From positions 1 to 64,000 of the forward strand of contig CAWJTQ010000016.1 of NCBI GenBank assembly GCA_963845695.1: 64,000 bases of DNA. The letters run 5' to 3'. The notes below the pieces were generated by a model. It was given only the letters and a program-made list of their open reading frames with translations, was not told the origin of the DNA and did no database searches. The translations under genes and the position numbers were made by a program. Of this stretch, positions 1-8,771 are shown piece by piece. Each line of letters opens with the position of its first letter. Position 1 is the first letter of the stretch. The stretch comes from CAWJTV01 sp963845695 (lineage in GTDB: Bacteria; Planctomycetota; Planctomycetia; Isosphaerales; Isosphaeraceae).

Positions 1-790
1 GGTCGTCTCGGCTGGTTGCTTCAAGAGCAGGAAGTTGGGCCCTGCGACCTCGGTGATCGCTGGCTCCTAGTCTTGCGATCGATGCCATGGCGGACCCCGC
101 CCGCGCGGCCAATCGCGATGGTGTGCAGGACCACGCCCCAGACGCGGGTCAGGTCGGCTGCCTCCACCGGATCGAACGGTTGGACACGGCCGGCTCGTTG
201 TTGCCGTCGGTCAAGAGCACCAGAACCTTCTTCTTGGGAGCGGTCTGGAGCACGGCATCGAGCCCCACGATGATCGCGTCGCCGATGTTGGTCCCATCAT
301 CGCCCGGCCGTGCCGGAAGTACGGCCTCGACGGTCTCGATCAGGAAGGGGTGGTTGGGCGTGGGCGGGCAGGCCAGGCCGGGATAGTTGGCGAAGGCGAC
401 CAGGCCGATCAGGTGGTCGGGCCGGCCGTCGACGAACTTCCGGAACGTCGTCTTGGCCGCATCGAGCCGCGAGATCATCCGCGTACCGCGGTCCGCCGGG
501 AAATCCACGGCTTTCATGCTCGAGCTCTGGTCCAACATCACGACGATCGCGACCCCTTGCCCAGCGATCCATGTCACGCCGCCGATGGTCTGGGGCCGCG
601 CAGCGCCACGGCCAGCCCCGCAATGGCCAGCCCGCGCAGCCAGGCGGGCAAACCCCCGAGCCAGATCCAACCGATCCGCCGCCGCTTCGGGAACCCTTCG
701 AAGCCCGGCCAGGTGATCCGGGGCCGCGATCGCTCCAGGAGCCAGGGAAGCGGCATCAGGGTCATCAGCCAGAGCCAGGCGGGATCGGCA
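1..790 (-). CDS. von Willebrand A domain protein, BatA-like; 3' end outside window, frameshifted
   Basis: The minus strand encodes two hydrophobic helices (PAWLWLMTLMPLPWLL and LRGLAIAGLAVAL) followed by a vWA domain. The domain has a MIDAS-type D-x-S-x-S motif (VVMLDQSSSM) and a second metal-site segment (LLTDGNNEP). This order is typical of BatA/aerotolerance-type membrane vWA proteins, which are usually encoded near MoxR ATPases in an operon that would lie outside this window. The frame breaks near 600 and near 180, and again near 70; the downstream frames continue with DLTRVWGVVLHTIAIG and EVAGPNFLLLK, as expected for this family. No convincing start codon is visible near 790, because the reading frame there runs into the purK tail without an ATG. 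The role is inferred from family membership. The fold call is solid, the exact boundaries are not. Confidence 0.7.
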
Positions 791-2046
791 AAGTCCGGTG
801 CTCGCTCCGCTCGCTTAGTTTTCCGTGTTCCGTGTTCAGTTTACACCGCCGCCGGATGGCCAACGTCCCGGTTGTACTCGGCGCTGAGACGAAGCCCCGC
901 GCCTCGAGCACGCGATCGAGTGCAGTCTGGGGATCGGGGTCGAGCACGGTCAGGTGGCCCATCTTCCGTCCGGGAGCGGGCGTTGGTTTGCCATAGAGGT
1001 GCAGCGAGACGTCCGGGTCGGCTCGCAGGGCGGCATCCCATCGCGGTTGGCCGTCGGCCTGGGCCCACAGGTCGCCGAGTAGGTTGACCATCGCCGCGGG
1101 CATGACCAGATCCGTCGCGCCCAGCGGCAGCCCACAGAGTGCGCGGACCTGCTGCTCGAACTGGTGGTGAAGGCCGCCTCGATAGTCAAATGCCCGGAAT
1201 TGTGAGGGCGTGGGGCGATCTCGTTGACGAGTAGCCGGCCGTCGGCGGTGAGGAAGAACTCGACGGTGAGCACGCCGATGGTGCCCAGCGCCTGGGCCGC
1301 GCTCGGGCCAGGTTGCGGGCTTCCAGGGCGACGATCGGACCGACCGGGGCCGGCATGAGGGTGCTGTCGAGGATATGCCGCTCATGTCGATTCAGGCCGA
1401 CGGATAGCACACGGCTCGACCGTCATGGGCGCGGGCCACGACGACCGAGACCTCGGCGGCGAAGTCAACCCAGGCCTCGGCGACACACGGAGCCCGTCCC
1501 AGTCCGTCCCACGCGCCGGGTGCCTGGTCCGCCCGATCGATACGGATCTGCCCCTTGCCGTCGTAACCCGAGGCGGCCGTCTTGAGGATAATCGGCAGAC
1601 CGAGCGACCGAATGGCCTCATCGAGCTCGAACCCGGACCGGACCGGGCGGCGGCGCATGGGGGATCCGTCCGAGCCAGGAAGCTCTTTTCGCGCAGCCGG
1701 TTCTGGGCAACCCAAAGAGTCCGCCAGCCCGGGCGTACCGGTCGGCGGCGGGCCAGCCACCGCACGCCGGGGCGGAGACGTTCTCGAATCGACGGTGACC
1801 GCCTCGGCCCGATCAGCGAACGCTCGCAGGGCGTGCACGTCGTCGTCGCGGCCGATGACCGTCCAGTCGGCCACCTGCGCAGCGGCCTGTCTTCCGCGTC
1901 GCTGAAGACCCCGGCGCGATAGCCCATTCGCTGCGCGGCCTGGATGAACATCCGGCCCAGTGGCCGCTGCCGATCACTCCCAGCGATGCCGGGGGGACCA
2001 GGGGGACCGTCTCGTTGAGATGCGATCGATCCGGACGCATGCTCAT
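765..2046 (-). CDS. purK: 5-(carboxyamino)imidazole ribonucleotide synthase (several frameshifts)
   Basis: PurK carboxylates aminoimidazole ribonucleotide with ATP and bicarbonate in purine synthesis. Recognisable blocks appear in order across three frames: a Rossmann-like start (ASLGVIGSGQLGRMFIQ after correcting one indel), ADWTVIGRDDDVHALRAFA, the ATP-grasp segment PIILKTAASGYDGKGQI, then LTVEFFLTADGRLLVNEIAPRPHNSGH and the C-terminal YGKPTPAPGRKMGHLTVL. The start ATG overlaps the purE stop codon, so the two genes are translationally coupled. At least four indels interrupt it, for example where VTVEFEN should follow DRAEA. The blocks are well conserved, so sequence error is more likely than pseudogenisation. 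The last codons are uncertain and run close to the vWA gene. Confidence 0.85.
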
Positions 2047-2539
2047 ACCGGCGATTCTCCCACGGCCTCGGTCTGAGCCTGGCGGAGCTGGGCAACGGCC
2101 GCACGGATGCGGGATACTTCCTTGCCAGGATCGCCGCGGCCAGTATGGCGGCGTTGGCCGCTCCCGAGCTGCCGATGGCCAACGTGCCGACCGGTACGCC
2201 CCGCGGCATCTGCACAATTGACAAGAGCGAATCAACCCCGCGCAGAATTTTACTCTCGACCGGCACGCCGAGCACGGGCAGCATCGAGATCGCCGCCAGC
2301 ATCCCCGGCAGGTGCACGGCACCACCGGCCCCGGCGATCAAGACCTCCAGTCCACGTCCTTCCGCCTCATGACCGTAGTGGAACAGCCGTTCCGGAGTCC
2401 GGTGTGCCGAGACCACCTTCGCCTCGTAGGGGATGCCCAGCTCGCTCAGGACCTCGCAAGCGTGGCGCATCGTGTCCCAGTCCGACTTGCTGCCCATCAC
2501 CACCCCGACGATCGGTGTTTCGGGAATCTCGTTGGCCAT
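2043..2539 (-). CDS. purE: N5-carboxyaminoimidazole ribonucleotide mutase
   Basis: PurE moves the carboxylate of N5-CAIR to carbon 4, the step after PurK. The protein opens MANEIPETPIVGVVMGSKSD and carries the class I PurE signature GSKSDWDTM, followed by VVSAHRTPERL, AGAGGAVHLPGMLAA and a GVPVESK loop. About 165 residues is the normal size. One indel near 2110 shifts the final helix; reading the next frame restores a plausible end (RIRAAVAQLRQAQTEAVGESPV) whose stop overlaps the purK ATG. No strong ribosome binding site precedes the start. Confidence 0.9.
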
Positions 2540-2595
2540 GTCGTTCCCGGGAAAGATGCCTCGTGGATCGCCGGCTGGAACCGGTTCCTACCCCA

Positions 2596-3243
2596 TCAAT
2601 TCGACTGTCCGGGTTTCTTTGACTTACGCCGCTGCTTCGCCCAGAGATCGGCAAAGGACAGGATCCGGGCGACATCGAGCTCGAAGCCGGGAAGCAAGGG
2701 GGATTCGTACTTCTGGCCTTCCGGAATGAGGTGCTCCTCGTCCTTCTCGCCGCCGCAGACGTAGACGGTCAACGAACGGCGGAACCGGTCGATGACCCAG
2801 TACGCCTTCACGCTGATCTCCCGATACTCCGCTCGCTTGGCGATGTAGTCACGCTCCTGGTTGACCTTGCCCTCCGAGACGAACTCGACGACGATCGTCG
2901 GCGCTTCCCTTTCCGCCGGCAGACGACCCAGGCCCGCCCAAATCGCACGGTCCACTCGCCGCCGCTGTTTCTTGGTCTGGATGTCCTCCTCGGCCAGGGT
3001 TAAGTCCAGCGACGAGCCGTGGGTATGGCCTTCCTGGTACTGCCTGAGCCAGTAGCCCAATTGTTCGTTGGGATGACGCTCCTGGCGAGATGGTGTGGGA
3101 GACACAATCAACACTCCGTTAATCAGTTCGTAACGCCAGCCTTCCTGGAAGCGAGCGCGGTCGAATTCCTTCGCGGTGAGCAAAAGCCCGGCCGATTGTG
3201 GGCCCAGTTGAAGCCGACGGGTCTTTGCGGCGACTGTGGACAT
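2596..3243 (-). CDS. Uma2 family (DUF820) PD-(D/E)XK nuclease-like protein
   Basis: The 215-residue protein matches the Uma2 architecture: a YELINGVLIVSPTP segment near residue 40, a central DRAIWAGLGRLPAEREAPTIVVEFVSEGK core in which the Asp and the E-x-x-x-K-like VVEFVSEGK supply the PD-(D/E)XK residues, then YWVIDRFRRSLTVY. Such proteins are greatly expanded in planctomycetes and cyanobacteria, and their biological role is not settled. The frame is intact and a single gene between purE and a divergent DUF4058 gene. A nuclease activity is suggested by the fold only. Confidence 0.8.
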   Translation of the reverse strand: MSTVAAKTRRLQLGPQSAGLLLTAKEFDRARFQEGWRYELINGVLIVSPTPSRQERHPNEQLGYWLRQYQEGHTHGSSLDLTLAEEDIQTKKQRRRVDRAIWAGLGRLPAEREAPTIVVEFVSEGKVNQERDYIAKRAEYREISVKAYWVIDRFRRSLTVYVCGGEKDEEHLIPEGQKYESPLLPGFELDVARILSFADLWAKQRRKSKKPGQSN

Positions 3244-3413
3244 GCGAATCCCTCGATACCTGGATCATGCGACTCCGAGCGAGTACCGTGACTCTTCCTT
3301 ATTCTACCCCAATCTCGGCAACAGCACGACCCGACTTGTACGGGCCGAATTGACCGCCGCGGGGCCAGGGGACACAATGAAGCAGTTGACCTCTGTACCT
3401 ACGGAGCGAGCCG

Positions 3414-4320
3414 ATGCCTTCCCCGTTTCCCGGAATGGACCCGTACCTTGAACACCCGCGCTGGTTTCACGGGTTCCATAACAAACTGATCACGCACATC
3501 GAGGAGCAGCTCCAGCCCCTGCTCCCGGATACGTATTACGCGGATTCCGGCCAAAGGGTCTGGTTGGGAGTGACGCGGCGCGCCGTCGAACCCGATGTCA
3601 AGGTGATGCGAAAGGCCGAGGTGCCGCGCCGAAGTCGAGATCAAGGGGGAGTGGCGGTTGCCGAGCCCGTGGTGCGGACCGAGCCCGAAGCCAGCCAGCC
3701 GGTGCTCATCGCCGTCGAGGACGTCGGCGGCGATGAGCACATCGAAACATTTGTGGAGATCCGCGCGATTGGGAGCGGGCAAGATCGACTGGTGGCCACC
3801 ATCGAGGTCGTCAGCCTGTCCAACAAGACCCCGAGCCACTCGCGCTTCGATAAGTATCGTAAGAAGCAACGACGACTCCTTGCGGGCCAAGTCCAGCTCA
3901 TCGAGATTGATTTGTTGCGCAGGGACGCACGTCACTGCGGTTCCCTGTCAAATCGCGCGCGAGAAGGCCGGGCCATTCGACTATCACGTCTCGGTCCACC
4001 GCTTCGACCGGCCCAAGGACTATTTCGTCTATCCGATCCGACTGGACCAGCGGCTGCCGGCGATCATGATTCCTCTGTTGCCGGAGGATCCCGAACTCCT
4101 CCTGGATTTGCAGGCGGTCTTCAACCAGACCTACGACCTGGGAGCCTATCGCAAGGTGATCCGCTATGGCGAGGAGCCCATCAAGCCAGCCCTGCGACCC
4201 GAACAGGCCAAGTGGGTCAAGACAGTCTTGCAACCCACCGGTGTGGACAAACCCTCGAATCCCGAGCCGGTTGCACGGGAACAGACCGACGAGACAACCG
4301 GAAAAAAGGAAGGTTCATGA
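3414..4320 (+). CDS. DUF4058 family protein, one frameshift
   Basis: The start MPSPFPGMDPYLEHP is the hallmark N-terminus of DUF4058 proteins, which are common in planctomycetes and cyanobacteria and have no assigned function. The first frame runs to about RDARHCGS near 3940, and the rest continues in another frame (AREKAGPFDYHVSVHRFDRPKDYFVYPIRLDQRLPAI to the TGA at 4318-4320). Without correction, the first frame reads on into the next gene and yields a false 673-residue fusion. Mid-protein segments such as LVATIEVVSLSNKTP hint at a nuclease-like E-V core. The TGA overlaps the following ATG (ATGA), suggesting coupled translation with the oxidoreductase. Confidence 0.8.
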
Positions 4321-5435
4321 CTCAATCTGAAATCCGAATCGGAGTCATCGGTTGCGGAGGCTTTGGGCTTTATGCGCTCCAGCAGTTCGCCCAGGTGCCC
4401 GGCGTGACGCTGACCGGCATGGCGGGTACGCACCGGCAGGCCGCCATCGCCGCCGCGCGACGGTTCGGCATTCCCGATATCGAGGAGGTCGACAAGCTCC
4501 TGGCGCGCGACGACGTTGACCTGGTGTACATCGCGACCCCGCCGTTTCTCCACCATCCCCAGGCGATCGCGGCGCTCGAAGCCGGCAAACACGTCATCTG
4601 CGAGAAGCCGCTGGCGATGACGCTCGAGCAGGCCGACGCCATGATCGCCGCAGGCCGTAAACATGACCGATTGGTCGTCGCCAACCTGATGCAACGGTAC
4701 AATCCGATTTATGACGCGGTCGACGGCCTGGTTCGATCGAAGGTGCTGGGCGAGGTGCTGCACGGTACTTTCGAGAACTATGCCTCGGATGAGAACCTCC
4801 CTCCCGAGCACTGGTTCTGGGACCGCTCCAAGAGTGGCGGGATCTTCATCGAGCACGGCGTGCACTTCTTCGACCTGTTTACCGGCTGGCTGGGTCCCGG
4901 GACGATCGCCGCCGCGCAGCGCGGCATCCGCCCCGGATCCTCGCCGCCGATCGAGGAGCACGTCCAATGCACCGTGCGCTACCAGCCAGACGTCCTCGTG
5001 AACTTCTACCACGGCTTCCACCAGACCGGCCGGATGGATCGCCAGGAGCTGCGACTGGTCTTCGAACGTGGCGATGTGACGCTCTATGATTGGGTCCCGA
5101 CCCGAGCCCGCATTCACGCGATCGCCGATGAAGCCCAGACCCGTATCCTCTGCCAGCTCTTCGCGGGCGCGCGGCTCGACGTTTCGGCATCCTATTCTCC
5201 CAAGGACCGGGCCTGCGAGGGACGCCACAAGAGCCTCGACGTTTACCAGATGATCGAACTCTCTTACGGGGAGGGGACGAACAAGTCGCACCGATACGGC
5301 GAGCTCTTGCGCAGTATGATGGCCGACCAGATCGCCTGGATCCGCGACCATTCCCACCCCCGACGAATTCACGGAGACAACGGCCGCGACTCGCTGGCTG
5401 TCGCCCTCGATGCGGATCGGCTGGCTCAGGCTTGA
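4317..5435 (+). CDS. Gfo/Idh/MocA family NAD(P)-dependent oxidoreductase
   Basis: The N-terminus IRIGVIGCGGFGLYALQQF is a Rossmann nucleotide-binding motif (GxGxxG-like). It is followed by the family signature EAGKHVICEKPLAMTLEQADAM, with the conserved EKP lysine, and by the C-terminal alpha/beta domain (FFDLFTGWLGPG, NFYHGFHQTGRMDRQELRLVF). At 372 residues it is full length. The substrate is unknown. Members oxidise or reduce sugars and inositols, and the GH130 glycan phosphorylase directly downstream fits a role in carbohydrate metabolism. The start overlaps the DUF4058 stop. Confidence 0.9.
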   Translation: MTQSEIRIGVIGCGGFGLYALQQFAQVPGVTLTGMAGTHRQAAIAAARRFGIPDIEEVDKLLARDDVDLVYIATPPFLHHPQAIAALEAGKHVICEKPLAMTLEQADAMIAAGRKHDRLVVANLMQRYNPIYDAVDGLVRSKVLGEVLHGTFENYASDENLPPEHWFWDRSKSGGIFIEHGVHFFDLFTGWLGPGTIAAAQRGIRPGSSPPIEEHVQCTVRYQPDVLVNFYHGFHQTGRMDRQELRLVFERGDVTLYDWVPTRARIHAIADEAQTRILCQLFAGARLDVSASYSPKDRACEGRHKSLDVYQMIELSYGEGTNKSHRYGELLRSMMADQIAWIRDHSHPRRIHGDNGRDSLAVALDADRLAQA

Positions 5436-5449
5436 ATCACGCTGGGCGC

Positions 5450-5492
5450 GGGTCTCCCGACCCCGCCTATGGCTCGACCGAAGGTCTCCAGC
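5450..5492. repeat. Dispersed intergenic repeat, copy 1
   Basis: The segment starts GGTCTCCCGACC and ends GACCGAAGGTCTCC, giving inward-facing GGTCTCC-type ends. A similar copy lies at 52541-52583. It sits between the oxidoreductase stop and the GH130 start, so it may lie in the 5' leader of that gene. Its function is unknown. Confidence 0.55.
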
Positions 5493-5513
5493 CATTGTGC
5501 AAAGGAATCTCCG

Positions 5514-6617
5514 ATGCTCTTGAAGCGAGAGTTCGAGCGTTTATTGCTCCGCCCGTCCGACCTGAAGCCGTCGCGCGAGGACTTCGAAGTCGTCGGGGTA
5601 TTCAATCCGGGAGCGATCCGCGCGGGGGACGAAGTGATCCTGTTGGTCCGGGTGGCGGAACGTCCCCGCGAGCGCCGAGCGGGTTTCACGGCGTCACCGC
5701 GATGGGCCCCGGGCGAGGGCTTGACGATCGATTGGCTGCCCGACGATTCGATCGAGGTGCTCGATCCCCGGGTCGTGAAGAACAAAGCCGACGGCCTCGT
5801 GCGGCTGACGTTCATATCCCACCTTCGCGTGGTGTTGTGCGGCGATGGCCGGTCGGTGAAGGAAGTGACCGACGTCCGGTTCCTGCCCGAGTCGGAGATG
5901 GAGGAGTTCGGGGTCGAGGACCCGCGGATCACGGCACTCGATAATCGTTATGTATTCACTTATGTTTCCGTATCGCGCCACGGTGCGGCCACGGCACTGG
6001 CCTCGACGACGGACTTCCATCACTTCGAGCGGCATGGCGTGATCTTCTGCCCCGAGAACAAGGACGTGGTTCTGTTCCCTGAGCCGATCGGCGATGAGTT
6101 TGTCGCGCTCCATCGCCCGAACGCGGCCACACCGTTCTGCCGGCCCGAGATGTGGGTCGCGCGGTCACGCGACCTGGTCCACTGGGGCCGGCACGAGTGC
6201 CTGCACGGCGGCGACGCCGAGTGGGAGACCGGCCGGGTCGGCGCCGGGACGCCGCCGGTGCGGGTGGATGGCGGATGGCTGGAGATTTACCACGGCAACC
6301 GCCAGCCGACCCGACCCGGTGAGGTGGGAATCTATTCGACCGGTGTCCTCTTCCTCGACGCCGACAACCCAGCGAAGGTCCTCCGCCGCACGGCCGCGTC
6401 GGTTTTCGAGCCCACAGCCGATTTCGAACGAAAGGGCTTTGTCCCTGATGTCGTGTTCCCCACGGGCATCGTCGAGACAGAGCACTCCTATCTGGTCTAC
6501 TATGGTGCGGCCGATTCGTGCACGGCCGTCGTCGAGTTTTCGAGAGACGAGGTCTTGAGCGCCCTCGGATTACCTTCGAGAAGTGGCACAGGGAAGCCGT
6601 ACTCTCTTGGCCATTAA
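5514..6617 (+). CDS. Glycoside hydrolase family 130 phosphorylase
   Basis: GH130 enzymes phosphorolyse beta-mannosides to mannose 1-phosphate. The protein has the five-bladed propeller landmarks VFNPGAIRAGDEVILLVRV, GVEDPRITALDNRYVFTYV (with the conserved E-D-P-R), VGAGTPPVRVDGGWLEIYHG and FPTGIVETEHSYLVYYGAAD. The D-P-R-I and H-G segments hold the usual catalytic and phosphate-binding positions. I chose the ATG at 5514 (MLLKREFERLLLRP) because an AAAGGA stretch lies about 8 bases upstream and family members begin there. An earlier in-frame ATG at 5469 falls inside the dispersed repeat. A second, distinct GH130 gene lies at 56.7 kb. Confidence 0.88.
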   Translation: MLLKREFERLLLRPSDLKPSREDFEVVGVFNPGAIRAGDEVILLVRVAERPRERRAGFTASPRWAPGEGLTIDWLPDDSIEVLDPRVVKNKADGLVRLTFISHLRVVLCGDGRSVKEVTDVRFLPESEMEEFGVEDPRITALDNRYVFTYVSVSRHGAATALASTTDFHHFERHGVIFCPENKDVVLFPEPIGDEFVALHRPNAATPFCRPEMWVARSRDLVHWGRHECLHGGDAEWETGRVGAGTPPVRVDGGWLEIYHGNRQPTRPGEVGIYSTGVLFLDADNPAKVLRRTAASVFEPTADFERKGFVPDVVFPTGIVETEHSYLVYYGAADSCTAVVEFSRDEVLSALGLPSRSGTGKPYSLGH

Positions 6618-6644
6618 CGATCGAGTGGACCGCAACGGTCGGGC

Positions 6645-7136
6645 TCAACCGCCGCTGAGGGCTCCGTAGAGCAGTCGACGCGTCTTCCGCAGACCGTTCT
6701 CGATCTCCTCCAGGCCGCCGAGATTCATCACTTTGAAAAGCAAGACGTCGATATCAGCCTCCAAGGCGGCCAGTTGATTGTGCCGGCTACCGGCCTTTGC
6801 ACGTGGCTCCTCCACCGATCTCCCGTTGCTGGGAACCGACAAGACCACCACCTGAGCCGACTTGGGCTTCCGCCCCCTCTTCTTCCCGGTATACTTGGGC
6901 TTCTCGGCGGTTGCCTTCGTGGAGCCCTTGGGACGCCCACCGCGCAGGTTCCCCGCCAGGCCCATTTCCGACCTCATCTTGTTGACCAAGGTCTCGCTGA
7001 TCGTCCCTTCATGTCCGGACTTCACCCATTCGTCCTTGACAGTCTTGGCATTCGCTCGTGCGTTCTTTGTCAACACATCCCTGACAAAATCGGTCTTCCC
7101 TTGGTTCCGCGGAATAACGGTCGCCGCTGTCGCCAT
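6645..7136 (-). CDS. Small basic protein with AT-hook-like motifs, function unknown
   Basis: The ATG at 7136 follows a good ribosome binding site (AGGAG), giving about 163 residues. The N-terminal half (KTDFVRDVLTKNARANAKTVKDEWVKSGHEGTIS) looks helical, and the middle is highly basic with two AT-hook-like cores, GGRPKGS and KKRGRKPK. The C-terminus is a predicted amphipathic helix (LGGLEEIENGLRKTRRLL). This composition suggests a DNA-binding chromatin-type protein, which is inference. It is convergent with the GH130 gene, and its stop lies 27 bases from that gene's end. Confidence 0.6.
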   Translation of the reverse strand: MATAATVIPRNQGKTDFVRDVLTKNARANAKTVKDEWVKSGHEGTISETLVNKMRSEMGLAGNLRGGRPKGSTKATAEKPKYTGKKRGRKPKSAQVVVLSVPSNGRSVEEPRAKAGSRHNQLAALEADIDVLLFKVMNLGGLEEIENGLRKTRRLLYGALSGG

Positions 7137-7517
7137 GATTGCATCTCCTGGTGGCCATGTTGTGTGTTTCACTGTCCGCAGTATAACGTGCGAGTCACTA
7201 CAGAATATACAGTCTCGCGGGAATACGCGGAGGAGGTCGTTCAAGAATCAGGCCACGCGCGAGTTGTGCGAATCTCGAAAAAAGGCGGGTCGGAGGTAGG
7301 AATCCCGTAGGATCCTGGGAGAATCCTTCTGTGATACTCGGAGGAGATGATTGGGGCCCTGGATTCTGTCTCGCGGCGCGACGACTCGCGAAGACCCTTC
7401 GGTTTGCTCGTCAGACCCAGTCGAAAGGATTGGTCGTTCCAGAGTCGTTGTATGGCGGATCAGTAGGGATTTACAGGATCTGTCCTGTCTGAGCCGATTT
7501 CCTTTGTCAGAAATGGA
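7137..7517. other. Intergenic region, no gene recognised
   Basis: This 381-base spacer between two divergent genes has stop codons in all frames and no RNA gene I can recognise. It presumably holds the promoters of the basic protein and of the VanZ gene, but I see no clear hexamer pair. Confidence 0.5.
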
Positions 7518-8012
7518 GTGATACGCAATCCGATGACACCATGGCGCATGATGAGCTTATTGTTGCTTTCGATCTACGTCCTGTTCCTGTTCGACCTCAC
7601 ACTGTTCCAGTTTCCAACGGGTCATCCGCGGCCAAATCTCATCCCTTTGCGTTCGATCGTTGGGGATTGGAGGACCGGTGGCTGGATATTCGTGGTCAAT
7701 TTCCTGGGGAATATCGTGGCCTTCCTGCCGATCGGGGTGCTGCTGTCAGTGGCCCGGCCCGGGCGGACAACGGTATGGCATGCGGCCTCATTCAGTTTGT
7801 TGCTCAGTGCGATCATCGAGTCAGGACAGTATATCTCCGGGCATCGCGTTGCCGATGTGGATGATTTGATCCTCAACACTCTCGGGGGGCTCCTGGGGTA
7901 CGTGACCCTCCAATGTCTGGGACGCCACTCCGCGATCCGGGACGGACGAGACAACGCCCGGTATTCCGGCTCGGCGTTCGAGACGACCAGATCGGATCAC
8001 GCGCTCAAGTGA
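7518..8012 (+). CDS. VanZ family membrane protein
   Basis: The 164-residue protein has four predicted hydrophobic segments (LLLSIYVLFLFDLTLFQF, GGWIFVVNFLGNIVAFLPIGVLL, ASFSLLLSAIIESGQYI, LILNTLGGLLGYVTLQCL). It carries VanZ hallmarks: N-x-x-P-x-x-S after the first helix (NLIPLRSI), the GNIVAFLPIG block, an E-x-x-Q in helix 3 and the D-x-x-D-x-x-x-N-x-x-G motif (DVDDLILNTLGG). VanZ proteins are linked to glycopeptide tolerance in some bacteria, but most are uncharacterised. It stands alone. Confidence 0.85.
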   Translation: MIRNPMTPWRMMSLLLLSIYVLFLFDLTLFQFPTGHPRPNLIPLRSIVGDWRTGGWIFVVNFLGNIVAFLPIGVLLSVARPGRTTVWHAASFSLLLSAIIESGQYISGHRVADVDDLILNTLGGLLGYVTLQCLGRHSAIRDGRDNARYSGSAFETTRSDHALK

Positions 8013-8156
8013 CGAGGTGATTCTGTGACGCCGTTGCCGCAGCCGGCTCGGCCCGGAATCTGGGCTGTAGGAGAGTGCTGGCCGCGTGATCCGCCGATCC
8101 GCGCGGTTGGATACCGATCAGCCGAGGCGACGGTCGAAAAACGAGATGGGCGGTTC

Positions 8157-8316
8157 CTACATCGAAGCAGACCAGGAATCGCGACCGGCTCCGACGAGAG
8201 TCTTGAATGTCTCGGCGCCCGCAGCGGTATCGACGATGTCCCTCTTCTCGTCCGCCAATGCGGGCGCCGAGAAAATCAACGCTGCAACTGCGAAAATGCT
8301 GAGATTAGGTGCGCAT
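8157..8316 (-). pseudogene. Remnant of a secreted fasciclin (FAS1) domain protein
   Basis: A GGGAG ribosome binding site precedes an ATG at 8316. After one indel the frame reads a signal peptide (NLSIFAVAALIFSAPALADE) followed directly by DIVDTAAGAETFKTLV, which matches the first strand and helix of FAS1 domains. Translation stops after about 13 further residues, and no other frame continues the domain, so roughly 110 residues are missing. This is a true truncation, unlike the single-indel breaks elsewhere. FAS1 proteins are extracellular adhesion-type proteins. Confidence 0.55.
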
Positions 8317-8771
8317 CGAATCTCCCTCTCTTGTAAAGTACGATTCGTGTTGACAAACCACGGTGACAGCCGAATTTGATCCGAAAGTGAACCGGCCGTC
8401 ATCTGCCTGGGGTGTTACAGGCAGAGTCCGGCGGTCGTCTCGAGCGCTTCACGATTAGGCCGTACACGCGCGGCCCGCCCCTCGTCGTTAGGGGAAAAGG
8501 GATTTGCCTTCGTTTCCTCGCCTTACGGAGGGGGCAGGGGGGTGGTTTCGCTTCGGCCCTGACATGGGAGGAATCCAAGCGCGAGCCGTTCTCGTGGTCA
8601 GAGAGTTCAGCGTCCGCGTGGCTCACGCGACCATTACGACGAAGTGGACCGCAAGGCGTGGAGGGTGATCAGTTGCTGTTGTCGTGGGTGAGGCTACGAA
8701 ACGTGCGCCCGTGACGATTTCTCGGATCGCATGAGGTCCTTTGCGTCTGCTTCGACCGGCCATCGACCACT
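8317..8771. other. Intergenic region, no gene recognised
   Basis: This stretch separates the FAS1 remnant from the endonuclease III-like gene. Open frames here have no start context, no conserved motif and a composition unlike the neighbouring genes. No RNA gene was recognised. Confidence 0.4.

Noticed and set aside
3414..5435. A 673-residue protein joining DUF4058 to an oxidoreductase
   Set aside because: The second half of DUF4058 is in another frame and has its own stop overlapping the oxidoreductase ATG; the fusion is produced by one indel.
8424..8433. Ten-base match to the sequence following the 54-kb orphan repeat
   Set aside because: A 10-mer match in a 64-kb window on either strand is expected by chance at an appreciable rate, and the site has no gene or promoter context.
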